Shown here piece by piece: positions 7,622-16,197 of a DNA stretch of 64,000 bases. The notes below the pieces were generated by a model that saw nothing but the letters and a program-made list of their open reading frames with translations, had not been told where the DNA came from and searched no databases. The DNA is taken from positions 558,001 through 622,000 of the forward strand of contig CAVZGE010000003.1 of the NCBI GenBank assembly GCA_963774745.1, given 5' to 3'. Source of the stretch: Prado023 sp963774745. GTDB lineage: Bacteria; Actinomycetota; Actinomycetes; S36-B12; CAIYMF01. Position numbers and translations under genes: made by a program. How positions within the stretch are numbered: position 1 is the stretch's first letter; every line of letters starts with the position of its first letter.

Positions 7622-7956
7622 CATCCGCGCTAGACTCTGGGGCGTCTGCCCAGCAAGGCAAGCCGACTCGAACCTGCGTCGCCTGCCGGAAACGAGCAGA
7701 CAGGACTGATCTGCTTCGGGTCACCGCCCGGGACGGCCTGTGCCTCCCGGATCCCCGGTTCCGGCAACCCGGTCGAGGTGCGTACCTGCATCCGACCACC
7801 GGCTGCCTGGACCTGGCGGAGCGGCGCCGGGCGTTGCCGCGGGCCCTCCGGGTCCAGGGAGCCCTCGACACCGCCCCCGTCCGCGCGTGGATCGAGGCAA
7901 GATCGGGACACGATGAGATGACCGCACTTCAACGGTTGAGGAGCGAAACGGAATGA
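7618..7956 (+). CDS. ylxR: YlxR family RNA-binding protein (DUF448)
   Basis: A 112-residue basic protein starting with GTG that overlaps the nusA stop (GTGA). The signature RTCVACRKR (cysteines 20 and 23) near the N-terminus and the GRGAYLHP block are diagnostic of YlxR. The family sits between nusA and infB in most Gram-positive bacteria; RNA binding is inferred from structure and, in Bacillus, an effect on RNase P has been reported. Overlap indicates translational coupling with nusA. Confidence 0.9.
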   Translation: MTSALDSGASAQQGKPTRTCVACRKRADRTDLLRVTARDGLCLPDPRFRQPGRGAYLHPTTGCLDLAERRRALPRALRVQGALDTAPVRAWIEARSGHDEMTALQRLRSETE

Positions 7957-8053
7957 GCACTCAATGAGCTCGCTGCTATGAGCGTGCCCACCAGCAACCA
8001 GCGGTCCATGCCCTGAGGCGACACCAGGGGCTCGGACCAAGACGAGGAGAGAA

Positions 8054-10945
8054 GTGTCGAAGGTCCGGGTCAGCACACTGGCCAAGGAGTTGGGTATTCC
8101 CAGCAAGGACGCCGTTACGTGGCTCAACGCGAACGGTGAGTATGTGAAGTCGGCGGCCTCCACGATCGAGGCCCCCGTCGAGCGCAAGTTGCGCGAGGCC
8201 TTCCCGGCCAAGCCCGCGGCGCCGAAGACGACCGGGGCAGCAACCCCCGGCAAGCCCGCACCCAGGCCGTCCGGCCCAGCCGCGGTCCCGCAGGCCCCGG
8301 CACCGACCGTCGCGCAGGCGCCTGCAGCGCAGGCGTCCCCGACCGTCTCGGCGACCCCTGCCGGGCCGGCGCAACCCGCCCCCGCGGCGCAGGCTCCGGC
8401 CGCTCCCACCGCGCCTGCGGCTCCGGCTGCCCCGGCGACCCCGGCAGCGCCCGCAACCCCGGCTGCCCCCGCGGCCGCCGCCGCGAGCAGCGAGGCCCCG
8501 ACCGACAGCGGTACCGCGGCGCGACCGGCACCCGGGCCGCGTCCAGGCAACAGCCCGTACGGCAGCCCGGGCATGGGCCGACCGACTCCCGGACCACGTC
8601 CGGGCAACAACCCCTTCTCCGGCTCCGGCATGGGCCGACCGGCTCCTGCCGCGGCCGGTCCGGCAGCTCCGCGGCCGCCGGCCCCGGCGGGTCCCGCGGG
8701 CCCCCGGCCCAACCCCGGCTCGATGCCCCCCCGTCCCGCGGTCCGCCCCGGCGCCCCGGGCCGTCCCGGTGGCCCGGGCGCGCGTCCCGGCGGCCCCGGA
8801 GCACGCCCGGGTGGTCCCGGCGGCGCCCCCGGTCGTCCCGGTGGCCCCGGTGCTGGTGGAGCACGTCCGGGTGGTCCCGGCGGCTTCCGTCCCGGTGGTC
8901 CGGGTGGTGCCGGTGGTGGTACGAGTGGTCCCGGTGGGTACCGTCCCGGAGGCCCGGGTGCAGGTGCCCCGGGTCGTCCCGGTGGCGGTGGCCGTCCCGG
9001 GGGTCCCGGTCGTGGTGGCACAGCCGGCGCCTTCGGTCGCCCTGGTGGTCGCCCCACGAAGGGCCGCAAGTCCAAGCGCGCCAAGCGCCAGGAGTACGAG
9101 AACATGCAGGCGCCGGCGATCGGTGGCGTGCGGCTCCCGCGCGGAAACGGTGCGATCGTCCGGCTGCCCCGTGGCGCCTCGCTGACCGACTTCGCCGAGC
9201 GGATCAACTGCTCGGCAGCCGACCTGGTCACCGTCATGTTCAAGCTCGGCGAGATGCTCACGGCCACCCAGTCGGTCGACGACGACACCCTGCGCCTGCT
9301 GGGCCAGGAGCTGGACTTCGACGTCCAGGTCGTCTCGCCCGAGGATGAGGACCGCGAGCTGCTGGGCACGTTCGACCTCGAGTTCGGTGAGGACGAGGGC
9401 GACGAGTCCGACCTGGTCGTGCGACCCCCGGTCGTCACGGTCATGGGCCACGTCGACCACGGCAAGACCAAGCTGCTCGACGCGATCCGCTCCACGAAGG
9501 TGGTCGAGGGCGAGGCCGGCGGCATCACCCAGCACATCGGCGCCTACCAGGTGACCGTCCCGGTGGGTGGCAACGAGCGCAAGCTGACGTTCATCGACAC
9601 CCCGGGCCACGAGGCGTTCACCGCCATGCGTGCCCGTGGTGCCCAGGTCACCGACATCGCCGTGCTGGTCGTGGCGGCCGATGACGGCGTGAAGCCGCAG
9701 ACGGTGGAGGCGCTGAACCACGCGCAGGCCGCCGGCGTGCCGATCGTGGTCGCGGTCAACAAGATCGACAAGGAGGGCGCCGACACCGTCAAGGTGCGCG
9801 GGCAGCTCACCGAGTACGGGCTCGTGGCCGAGGAGTTCGGCGGCGACACCATGTTCGTCGACGTGTCGGCCAAGGGCCGGATCAACATCGACGGCCTGCT
9901 CGAGGCCATCGTGCTGACCGCGGACGCCACCCTGGACCTGCGGGCCAACCCCAAGCAGGACGCCCAGGGCGTGGCGATCGAGGCGCACCTGGACCGCGGT
10001 CGCGGTCCGGTGGCCACGGTGCTCGTCCAGCGCGGCACCCTGCGCCCGGGCGACTCGATCGTGGCCGGGGACGCCTTCGGGCGCGTGCGCGCCATGCTCG
10101 ACGAGCACGGCGACACCGTGGACGAGGCCACCCCGGCACGTCCGGTCCAGGTCCTGGGCCTGACCTCGGTGCCGGGTGCGGGCGACTCGTTCCTGGTCGT
10201 CGGCGAGGACCGGGTGGCACGCCAGATCGCCCAGACCCGCCAGGCCCGCGAGCGCAACGCCCAGCTGGCCAAGCGGCGCGGCCGCCGGACGCTCGAGGAC
10301 TTCCTCAAGCAGCTGGAGACCGGCGAGGTCCAGGAGCTCAACCTGATCCTCAAGGGCGACGTGTCCGGCTCGGTCGAGGCCCTCGAGGACTCGCTGATGC
10401 AGATCGACGTCGGCGACGAGGTCAACCTGCGGATCATCGACCGCGGTGTCGGTGCGATCACCGAGACCAACGTGATGCTCGCCGCGGCGTCGAAGGCCGT
10501 CATCATCGGCTTCAACGTCCGGCCGCAGGGCAAGGCCACCGAGCTCGCCGACCGCGAGGGTGTGGACATCCGCTACTACAACGTCATCTACTCGGCGATC
10601 GATGACATCGAGGCGGCCCTCAAGGGCATGCTCAAGCCGGAGTACGAGGAGGCCCAGCTGGGCACCGCCGAGGTGCGCGAGGTCTTCAAGAGCTCCAAGT
10701 TCGGCACCATCGCCGGGACGCTCGTGCGCTCCGGGGAGATCAAGCGCAACAGCAAGGCGCGCCTGGTCCGCGACGGTGTCGTGGTGGCGGACAACCTCAC
10801 CGTCGGCTCGCTGCGGCGGTTCAAGGACGACGTCACCGAGGTCCGCGAGGGTTACGAGTGCGGCATCGGCCTGGGGTCGTTCAACGACATCAAGGTCGAC
10901 GACGTGATCGAGACGTTCGAGATGCGGGAGAAGTCGCGCGACTAG
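8054..10945 (+). CDS. infB: Translation initiation factor IF-2
   Basis: A 963-residue GTPase that brings initiator tRNA to the 30S subunit. GTG 8054 follows GAGGAGA. Residues 1-50 form an IF2_N domain (VSTLAKELGIPSKDAVTWLN). About residues 55-335 are a low-complexity Ala/Pro then Arg/Pro/Gly linker with repeated RPGGPG units. A second IF2_N-like segment (about 370-420) precedes the G domain: G1 GHVDHGKT at 465-472, DTPGHEAF and NKIDK are intact. Domains II-IV follow. The long linker is usual in actinobacteria. A 97-bp gap separates it from ylxR. Confidence 0.96.
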   Translation: MSKVRVSTLAKELGIPSKDAVTWLNANGEYVKSAASTIEAPVERKLREAFPAKPAAPKTTGAATPGKPAPRPSGPAAVPQAPAPTVAQAPAAQASPTVSATPAGPAQPAPAAQAPAAPTAPAAPAAPATPAAPATPAAPAAAAASSEAPTDSGTAARPAPGPRPGNSPYGSPGMGRPTPGPRPGNNPFSGSGMGRPAPAAAGPAAPRPPAPAGPAGPRPNPGSMPPRPAVRPGAPGRPGGPGARPGGPGARPGGPGGAPGRPGGPGAGGARPGGPGGFRPGGPGGAGGGTSGPGGYRPGGPGAGAPGRPGGGGRPGGPGRGGTAGAFGRPGGRPTKGRKSKRAKRQEYENMQAPAIGGVRLPRGNGAIVRLPRGASLTDFAERINCSAADLVTVMFKLGEMLTATQSVDDDTLRLLGQELDFDVQVVSPEDEDRELLGTFDLEFGEDEGDESDLVVRPPVVTVMGHVDHGKTKLLDAIRSTKVVEGEAGGITQHIGAYQVTVPVGGNERKLTFIDTPGHEAFTAMRARGAQVTDIAVLVVAADDGVKPQTVEALNHAQAAGVPIVVAVNKIDKEGADTVKVRGQLTEYGLVAEEFGGDTMFVDVSAKGRINIDGLLEAIVLTADATLDLRANPKQDAQGVAIEAHLDRGRGPVATVLVQRGTLRPGDSIVAGDAFGRVRAMLDEHGDTVDEATPARPVQVLGLTSVPGAGDSFLVVGEDRVARQIAQTRQARERNAQLAKRRGRRTLEDFLKQLETGEVQELNLILKGDVSGSVEALEDSLMQIDVGDEVNLRIIDRGVGAITETNVMLAAASKAVIIGFNVRPQGKATELADREGVDIRYYNVIYSAIDDIEAALKGMLKPEYEEAQLGTAEVREVFKSSKFGTIAGTLVRSGEIKRNSKARLVRDGVVVADNLTVGSLRRFKDDVTEVREGYECGIGLGSFNDIKVDDVIETFEMREKSRD

Positions 10946-10961
10946 TCGAAGGGGAGCAGCG

Positions 10962-11258
10962 GTGTTCGTCGGGATCCTGGACGTCGACCTGCTGCTCCCC
11001 AGCGACGTCCGCTCATTGAAGGACAAGCGCAGCCACGTACGTGGGCTGGTGGCCGAGCTGCGGCGCCGGTACGACGTCGCGGCGGCGGAGGCTGGTCATC
11101 TGGACCTCCACAGGCGCACACTGGTCGGGGTCGCGGTGGTCGGTCCCGACCTGGCGCACTGCCGGCAGGTGCTCGATGCGTGTGAACGGCTGGTGGCAGG
11201 GCGCCCGGAGTTCGAGATGGTCGGCGCCCGGCAGCGGTTCGTCGGGGACGATGACTGA
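10962..11258 (+). CDS. DUF503 (YlxP-like) protein
   Basis: A 98-residue protein with GTG start after AGGGGAG. The N-terminus MFVGILDVDLLLPSDVRSLK and the following KRSHVRGLV match the DUF503 pattern (short ferredoxin-like fold) that lies between infB and rbfA in many Gram-positive genomes; function is unknown, with ribosome assembly suspected from context only. It starts 16 bp after infB. Confidence 0.88.
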   Translation: MFVGILDVDLLLPSDVRSLKDKRSHVRGLVAELRRRYDVAAAEAGHLDLHRRTLVGVAVVGPDLAHCRQVLDACERLVAGRPEFEMVGARQRFVGDDD

Positions 11259-11312
11259 GCCAGGGCAGGACGCAGGACACGTACGGGGTCGAGACGAGGA
11301 GAGGCGGGCATC

Positions 11313-11798
11313 GTGGGAGCCCATGAAGCGCGGGTGCGCCGGCTGGCCGACCGGGTCAAGGTCATCGTGGCCCAGACGCTGGAGACCCGGGTGAAGGACC
11401 CCAGGCTCGGGTTCGTGACGATCACGGACGCCCGGGTCACCAACGACATGCGCGAGGCGACCGTGTTCTACACGGTGCTCGGCACACCGGACGAGTTGGC
11501 CGAGACCGCCGCGGCGCTGGAGTCCGCAAAGGGGATCCTGCGCACGGAGGTGGGCCGGCAGACGGGTGTGCGACACACGCCCTCGCTGACCTTCATCGCC
11601 GACGCGGTACCGGAGAACGCCCGGCACATCGACGATCTCCTGGCGCGGGCTGCGGCCACGGACGCGGCTGTCGCGGCCGTCCGGGAGGGGGCGCAGTACG
11701 CCGGCGAGCCGGACCCCTACAAGGTGCCGCGCGACGAGGAGCAGTCCCTCGCCGAGGGTGCCCCGCTGCCCCGCTCGCTCGCAGAGATCGACGACTGA
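11313..11798 (+). CDS. rbfA: 30S ribosome-binding factor RbfA
   Basis: A 161-residue protein from GTG 11313, with GAGGAGAGG upstream. The KH-like fold is recognised by the basic N-terminus RVRRLADRVKVIVAQTLE, the DPRLGFVTITDARVTND strand region and the ALESAKGILRTEVGRQ helix. RbfA binds the 5' part of 16S rRNA during late 30S assembly and cold adaptation. A C-terminal acidic extension of about 35 residues is typical for the phylum. truB begins one base after the stop. Confidence 0.94.
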   Translation: MGAHEARVRRLADRVKVIVAQTLETRVKDPRLGFVTITDARVTNDMREATVFYTVLGTPDELAETAAALESAKGILRTEVGRQTGVRHTPSLTFIADAVPENARHIDDLLARAAATDAAVAAVREGAQYAGEPDPYKVPRDEEQSLAEGAPLPRSLAEIDD

Positions 11799-11799
11799 G

Positions 11800-12831
11800 T
11801 TGTCGCAGACTGCAGCAGAGTCGGCCCGGGCGGACGTGGCCGGCCCGGCCGAGGGAATCGTCATCGTCGACAAGCCCGCGGGCTGGACCTCTCACGACGT
11901 GGTCTCGCGGATGCGCCGGATCGCCGGCACCCGCAAGGTCGGCCATGCCGGCACGTTGGACCCGATGGCGACGGGAGTCCTGGTGGTCGGCATCGGACGG
12001 GCGACTCGCCTGCTGGGCCACATCAGCGGCTCGGACAAGACCTACGCGACGACGATCCGACTCGGGTGGGCGACGGTCACCGACGACTCCGAGGGCGAGC
12101 GCCTGCACGGCGCACCGGCAGCGACGCTGACCCTGGCCGACGTGGCCCCAGCGATCGCCACGCTCACCGGGCCGATCATGCAGCGGCCGTCATCGGTGTC
12201 GGCGATCAAGGTCGAGGGTCGTCGCTCGCACGCCCGCGTCCGCGCCGGTGAGGACGTCGACCTCCCGGAGCGGCCGGTGGTCGTGGGGGTGTTCGACGTC
12301 CTCGCCGTGCGCCCCGAGCCGGCCCTCGGAGCCCTGGACGTCGACGCCGTGGTGAGTTGTTCCTCCGGCACCTACATCCGGGCACTCGCGCGTGATCTCG
12401 GCGAGGCACTGGGGGTCGGTGGTCACCTGACCGCCCTGCGGCGCACCCGGGTCGGGTGCTTCGACCTGGGACGGGCGCGCACCCTCGAGCAGCTGGCCCA
12501 GCGTCTCGACGTCGCCGACATGGCCTCCGTGGCGAGCGCGGCGTTCCCATCGGTCACCCTCACCGCAGCTGATGCGAACGCGGTGCGCTACGGGCGCACG
12601 ATCGAGCTGGCGATGGCCTGGGCCCGGGCGACGAAGCCCGAGTGCATCGCGGCGTCCGTGGTCGATCCCCATAGCGCCGCGCTTGAGGCTGCCCACTCGC
12701 ACACCCCCGACTGGTCGGATCGAACCCCGCCGCCACACGCACTCTTCGCCCCCGACGGGGAGTTCCTCGCCCTGGCCCGCCCACGCCCGGACGACACCGC
12801 CGAGTACCTGGCGGTCTTCTCCCAGCCGTAG
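11800..12831 (+). CDS. truB: tRNA pseudouridine-55 synthase TruB
   Basis: A 343-residue enzyme. TTG 11800 is chosen because it follows the rbfA stop directly and leaves a normal short N-terminus; GTG 11836 is a possible alternative. The family core starts at GIVIVDKPAGWTSHDVV and the catalytic aspartate (D54) is in GHAGTLDPMATGVL. PSSVSAIKVEGRRSHARVRAGE and CSSGTYIRALARDLGEALG complete the signature, and an actinobacterial TruB C-terminal domain follows. It converts U55 of tRNA to pseudouridine. Convergent with pepP. Confidence 0.94.
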   Translation: MSQTAAESARADVAGPAEGIVIVDKPAGWTSHDVVSRMRRIAGTRKVGHAGTLDPMATGVLVVGIGRATRLLGHISGSDKTYATTIRLGWATVTDDSEGERLHGAPAATLTLADVAPAIATLTGPIMQRPSSVSAIKVEGRRSHARVRAGEDVDLPERPVVVGVFDVLAVRPEPALGALDVDAVVSCSSGTYIRALARDLGEALGVGGHLTALRRTRVGCFDLGRARTLEQLAQRLDVADMASVASAAFPSVTLTAADANAVRYGRTIELAMAWARATKPECIAASVVDPHSAALEAAHSHTPDWSDRTPPPHALFAPDGEFLALARPRPDDTAEYLAVFSQP

Positions 12832-12852
12832 GGCGTCCCGCGTCGTGGGGGC

Positions 12853-14367
12853 TCAGAACTCGAGGCGCGTGGCCTGGACCTCGCGCATCCACGCGGTGAT
12901 CGCGTCCGGGTCGCGCGGGAGTGCCCCGGAGAGGTTCACCGGGCCGTTGGGCGTCACCTGGATGTCGTCCTCGATGCGCACGCTGATCCCGCGGAACTCC
13001 GCCGGCACGGACAGGTCGTTGACCTGGAAGTACAGCCCGGGTTCGACCGTCAGGACGTGGTTGGCGCCGAGCTGACCGTGGGTGTAGGCCTCCTCACGGG
13101 CCTGGGCACAGTCGTGGACGTCCAGGCCGAGGCTGTGCGAGACCCCGTGCAGCGTCCAGCGCCGATGGTGGCCTGCGCCCGGCTGCTCAAGGTCGTCGCT
13201 GCACGAGACATCAGGGGTGACGTCAAGGATGCCCCAGGAGTGCAGGTGCTCAGCCAGGACCTGCATGCAGGCGCGGTTGGCGGCCAGGAAGTCGTTGCCG
13301 ACCCGGCACTCGGCGATGCCCGCCTCCTGGGCCTCGAGCACGGCGGCGTAGACCATGCGCTGGGTGGGCGTCCACTGGCCGGTGAGCGGGAAGGTGCGGG
13401 TCACGTCGGCGGTGTGGATCTCCTCGGACTCGACGCCCATGTCGGCCAGCAGCAGGTCCCCGGAGCGCAGCCGGCCGTTGTTGCGCCACCAGTGCAGCGT
13501 CGTGCCGTTCGCACCCGAGCCGACGATCGACGTGTAGCCGACCTCGTTGCCCTCCAGCCGGGCGCGCCGCCAGAAGGTGCCCTCGAGCCAGCGCTCGCCG
13601 CGGACCGGACGGTCGAGGACCAGTGGGATCTCCCGCACGACGTCCGCGAAGCCCCGCGCCGTTGCGTCGCACGCATGCTGCAGGCGGGAGATCTCCCACT
13701 CATCCTTGACCAGGCGCAACTCGTCGATGACGCTGGCCAGCTTCTCGCCGGTGCCGCGGGGCAGCAGCGGATCGACTATCGAGTCGTGGCCGGTCAGCAG
13801 TGCGCACTCCTGGTCACGCCACGCCTCCACGGCGCGGGGGAGCTCGGACAGGGGACGGCACGCGATGGCCAGAACGTCGCCGGTCTCCGCCGGGGTGGGG
13901 ACGTTGCCCACCCAGATCGCGCCGAACTGGTGGTCGGTGAAGTACCCCTCCGAGCCGGCCTGGTGGTACTCACGGACATACAGGGTCGCCTCGTGGCCCG
14001 GGCCCGTCCGGTTGGGCGCCATGACGAGCACCGCACCCTCGACGGTCTCACCCGTGAGCCAGACGAACGCCGACGAGGCCCGGAACGCGTACTCCGTATC
14101 GTTCGCGCGGGTCCTCATCAGCCCCGAGGGGACGACGACGAGCTGTCCGGCGAAGTGCTGCGAGAGTGCGGCCCGGCGTGCCGCGGTGTGCGCCGCCACC
14201 CCTGAGCCCTCGGCGGGATGGGCCATCGGCGGTGCGGGGTCCCAGTCGGCGCCGAGCCAATCGACCAGGTGCCGGCTCATCGGGGCGCGCTTGCGGACCG
14301 GAGGGGGGGTGAGGTCCGGGGTGTGCCCGGACTCAACGTGCGAGGTCGTGACGTCATCGGCTGCCAT
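12853..14367 (-). CDS. pepP: Xaa-Pro aminopeptidase (aminopeptidase P)
   Basis: A 504-residue M24 metallopeptidase. The N-terminal AMP_N domain (about 60-210) is followed by the pita-bread catalytic domain with all dinuclear metal ligands visible in order: LLADMGVESEEIHTADVTRTFP (two aspartates), HGVSHSLGLDVHD (histidine), LTVEPGLYF (glutamate) and VRIEDD (glutamate). It removes N-terminal residues preceding proline, in the cytoplasm. ATG 14367 lacks a Shine-Dalgarno sequence but lies eight bases after a TAGACT box, suggesting a leaderless or near-leaderless mRNA. Divergent from ribF with 61 bp between starts. Confidence 0.93.
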   Translation of the reverse strand: MAADDVTTSHVESGHTPDLTPPPVRKRAPMSRHLVDWLGADWDPAPPMAHPAEGSGVAAHTAARRAALSQHFAGQLVVVPSGLMRTRANDTEYAFRASSAFVWLTGETVEGAVLVMAPNRTGPGHEATLYVREYHQAGSEGYFTDHQFGAIWVGNVPTPAETGDVLAIACRPLSELPRAVEAWRDQECALLTGHDSIVDPLLPRGTGEKLASVIDELRLVKDEWEISRLQHACDATARGFADVVREIPLVLDRPVRGERWLEGTFWRRARLEGNEVGYTSIVGSGANGTTLHWWRNNGRLRSGDLLLADMGVESEEIHTADVTRTFPLTGQWTPTQRMVYAAVLEAQEAGIAECRVGNDFLAANRACMQVLAEHLHSWGILDVTPDVSCSDDLEQPGAGHHRRWTLHGVSHSLGLDVHDCAQAREEAYTHGQLGANHVLTVEPGLYFQVNDLSVPAEFRGISVRIEDDIQVTPNGPVNLSGALPRDPDAITAWMREVQATRLEF

Positions 14368-14375
14368 GCCGGATG

Positions 14376-14381
14376 AGTCTA
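14376..14381 (-). promoter_or_regulatory. -10 box of pepP
   Basis: TAGACT on the minus strand, eight bases before the pepP ATG; no ribosome-binding site lies between. Confidence 0.5.
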
Positions 14382-14428
14382 CCGATCAGGATTCCTCGCT
14401 GGTGGACCCGACGTGGCAGGGTATGGCC

Positions 14429-15400
14429 ATGCATGTGTGGCGCGGGTGCGACGAGGTCCCCACCGGCCTCCCGGCAACCTCGGTCACGATCGGTGCGTTC
14501 GATGGTGTCCATCGTGGGCACCGCATGCTCCTGGACCGTGCTGTTGCAGAGGCAACCGGCGGCCTGGTGCCGGTGGCCGTCACGTTCGACCCGCACCCGC
14601 TGTCGGTGATCCGGCCGGACATGGCCCCCGCGCTGCTCACGTCGATGGCCCACCGCCTGGAGCTGTTCGAGGCAGAGGGGCTCGCCGGTGTGCTCATCAT
14701 CCAGTTCACCCCCGAGCTGGCCTCGGAGTCGGCCGAGCGCTTCGCCTCCCGGGTGCTGGCCGATGTGCTGAACGCGCGTCACGTCGTGGTCGGGCGCAAC
14801 TTCCGCTTCGGCCATCGTGCGGCTGGCGACGTGGCGCTCCTGGGCGAGCTGGGCCGCGAGCTGGGGTTCGACGTCACCGTGGTCGACCTGGAGCCGTTGG
14901 ATGCCCCGGGGGCGTCCACAGGCCCAGGCGACGGCCCCGTCGCGGTCTCCTCGACAGAGATTCGCGCGATGGTGGCCATCGGGGACGTCGCGGGCGCAGC
15001 GGCGGCGCTGGGACGCAATCATCGGGTGTCGGGCCCCGTCGTGCACGGCGACCACCGCGGCCGGGAGCTCGGTTACCCAACGGCCAACGTCGACGTCTCC
15101 CCGTCGATGGCCGTGCCCGCGGACGGGGTGTACTCGGGATGGTTCCGGGTCGCGGGCGAGCCGGGCCTCTGGCGCCCTGCTGCCATCTCGGTGGGCACGA
15201 ACCCGACGTTCGACGGGCTGACCCGGCGGGTCGAGGCCTACGTGCTGGATGCCCCCGGGGGCTACGACGTGTACGGCCAGTTCGCCGACATCGACTTCGT
15301 CGAGCGGATCCGGCCGATGGTGCGCTTCGACTCCATCGAGGCGCTTGTCGACCGGATGGCCGATGACGTCGCGAGGGTGCACGTCATGCTCGGCGCCTGA
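14429..15400 (+). CDS. ribF: Bifunctional riboflavin kinase/FAD synthetase
   Basis: A 323-residue enzyme making FMN and FAD. The N-terminal nucleotidyltransferase domain has VTIGAFDGVHRGHRMLL, TFDPHP and the GRNFRFGHRAAGD block; SSTEIR ends it. The C-terminal flavokinase domain begins GPVVHGDHRGRELGYPTANV and includes VGTNPTF. The start at 14429 fits both an AGGG seven bases upstream and a CAGGGT box six bases upstream; ATG 14423 is two codons earlier. It closes the translation operon region but has its own promoter, since pepP intervenes on the other strand. Confidence 0.94.
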   Translation: MHVWRGCDEVPTGLPATSVTIGAFDGVHRGHRMLLDRAVAEATGGLVPVAVTFDPHPLSVIRPDMAPALLTSMAHRLELFEAEGLAGVLIIQFTPELASESAERFASRVLADVLNARHVVVGRNFRFGHRAAGDVALLGELGRELGFDVTVVDLEPLDAPGASTGPGDGPVAVSSTEIRAMVAIGDVAGAAAALGRNHRVSGPVVHGDHRGRELGYPTANVDVSPSMAVPADGVYSGWFRVAGEPGLWRPAAISVGTNPTFDGLTRRVEAYVLDAPGGYDVYGQFADIDFVERIRPMVRFDSIEALVDRMADDVARVHVMLGA

Positions 15401-15402
15401 GC

Positions 15403-15425
15403 CCGGCCCGATCACCAGGGGCCGG
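15403..15425. terminator. Short hairpin between convergent ribF and the CAP gene
   Basis: CCGGCCC (15403-15409) pairs with GGGCCGG (15419-15425) across a nine-base loop in the 37-bp gap between two convergent genes. It could terminate both; the stem is short and no T-tract is present. Confidence 0.4.
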
Positions 15426-15437
15426 CGCGATCCCGCC

Positions 15438-16016
15438 CTACTTGTGGGTGCCGAAGTTCTGCGTCCAGTAGACGCCCCACTTGCCGGGTCCCTCCACCCG
15501 CCCGATCCCCAGCTCCTTGTACTTGCCGTTCATGATCACCCTGCAGTGACCCGGGCTCTTGAGCCATGCCGTGACCACGGCTGCGGGCTCCGCCAGGCTG
15601 CGGCCGGCCGCGATGTTCTCCCCGGCCGCGCGGTAGCTGTAGCCGGCTGAGCGCATGCGCTGGAAGGGAGAGACTCCCGAGGGCGTGTAGTGCGAGAAGT
15701 AGTCGTTTGTCGCCATGTCGGCGCTGTGCTCGTTGGCCGTTGTCGCCAGCACCCCGCTCCAGGACACCGGCCGGACGGCCTTCATTCGCTTGCCCCCGCA
15801 CTTGCGGCTGTGGCTGCGAGCCTCGTTGGTCAGGCGGAGCACCTCGGCCTCGAGCCCATCCTGGTCCGCGGAGCCGCCCACAGCGTGGACCGAGAGTCGG
15901 GCGCTGCCCGCAGGCATTGGCGCGGCCGAGGCAGCGGGCAACCCCGCCAGGGTCACGCATCCGAACACGAGGGCAGCCGCCATTCTCGTCCGGACGGGTG
16001 ACGCGACGGTGCTCAT
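15438..16016 (-). CDS. Secreted CAP/SCP-domain protein
   Basis: A 192-residue protein from ATG 16016; the open frame extends upstream but only this start leaves a normal signal peptide (basic PVRTR, hydrophobic MAAALVFGCVTLAGLPA, cleavage near ASA-AP). The rest is one CAP domain of the bacterial YkwD type: LTNEARSHSR, WSGVLATTANEHSADMATNDYFSHYTPSG, the AGENIAAG motif and SPGHCRVIMNGKYKELGIG, which together give the His/Glu cavity residues. Bacterial CAP proteins are extracellular; the activity is usually unknown. It lies immediately beyond the adhesin gene on the same strand, separated from it by a hairpin. Confidence 0.88.
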   Translation of the reverse strand: MSTVASPVRTRMAAALVFGCVTLAGLPAASAAPMPAGSARLSVHAVGGSADQDGLEAEVLRLTNEARSHSRKCGGKRMKAVRPVSWSGVLATTANEHSADMATNDYFSHYTPSGVSPFQRMRSAGYSYRAAGENIAAGRSLAEPAAVVTAWLKSPGHCRVIMNGKYKELGIGRVEGPGKWGVYWTQNFGTHK

Positions 16017-16116
16017 GGATCTGGCATCGGGGCAGCTGGACCTGCCATGCAGCCGCGCGGGTCGAGTTCCCCCGATCGGCGGGCCCCCGAATGGAGCAGT
16101 GGACCCAGCCAAAGCC

Positions 16117-16152
16117 GAGTGCCCGGCCCCGGGACTCCGGGACCGGGCACTC
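16117..16152 (-). terminator. Hairpin after the adhesin gene
   Basis: GAGTGCCCGG (16117-16126) pairs with CCGGGCACTC (16143-16152) around a 16-base loop that itself can fold. It lies 46 bp beyond the adhesin stop and ahead of the CAP gene, so it probably ends the adhesin transcript. Confidence 0.55.
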
Positions 16153-16197
16153 CGGTCAGGTCAGGCGCTGGGGCTCAGGGCCCCGCCCGCCTTGGGA

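Noticed and set aside
7976..11026. 1016-codon open frame antisense to infB
   Set aside because: Its translation is a low-complexity Arg/Gly/Leu/Asp mixture with no family motif; it mirrors the third-position GC bias of infB. Same reasoning excludes long frames antisense to pnp (21818-24424), rnj (40403-42475), ftsK (43666-45222) and the 721-codon frame antisense to the adhesin (17743-19908).
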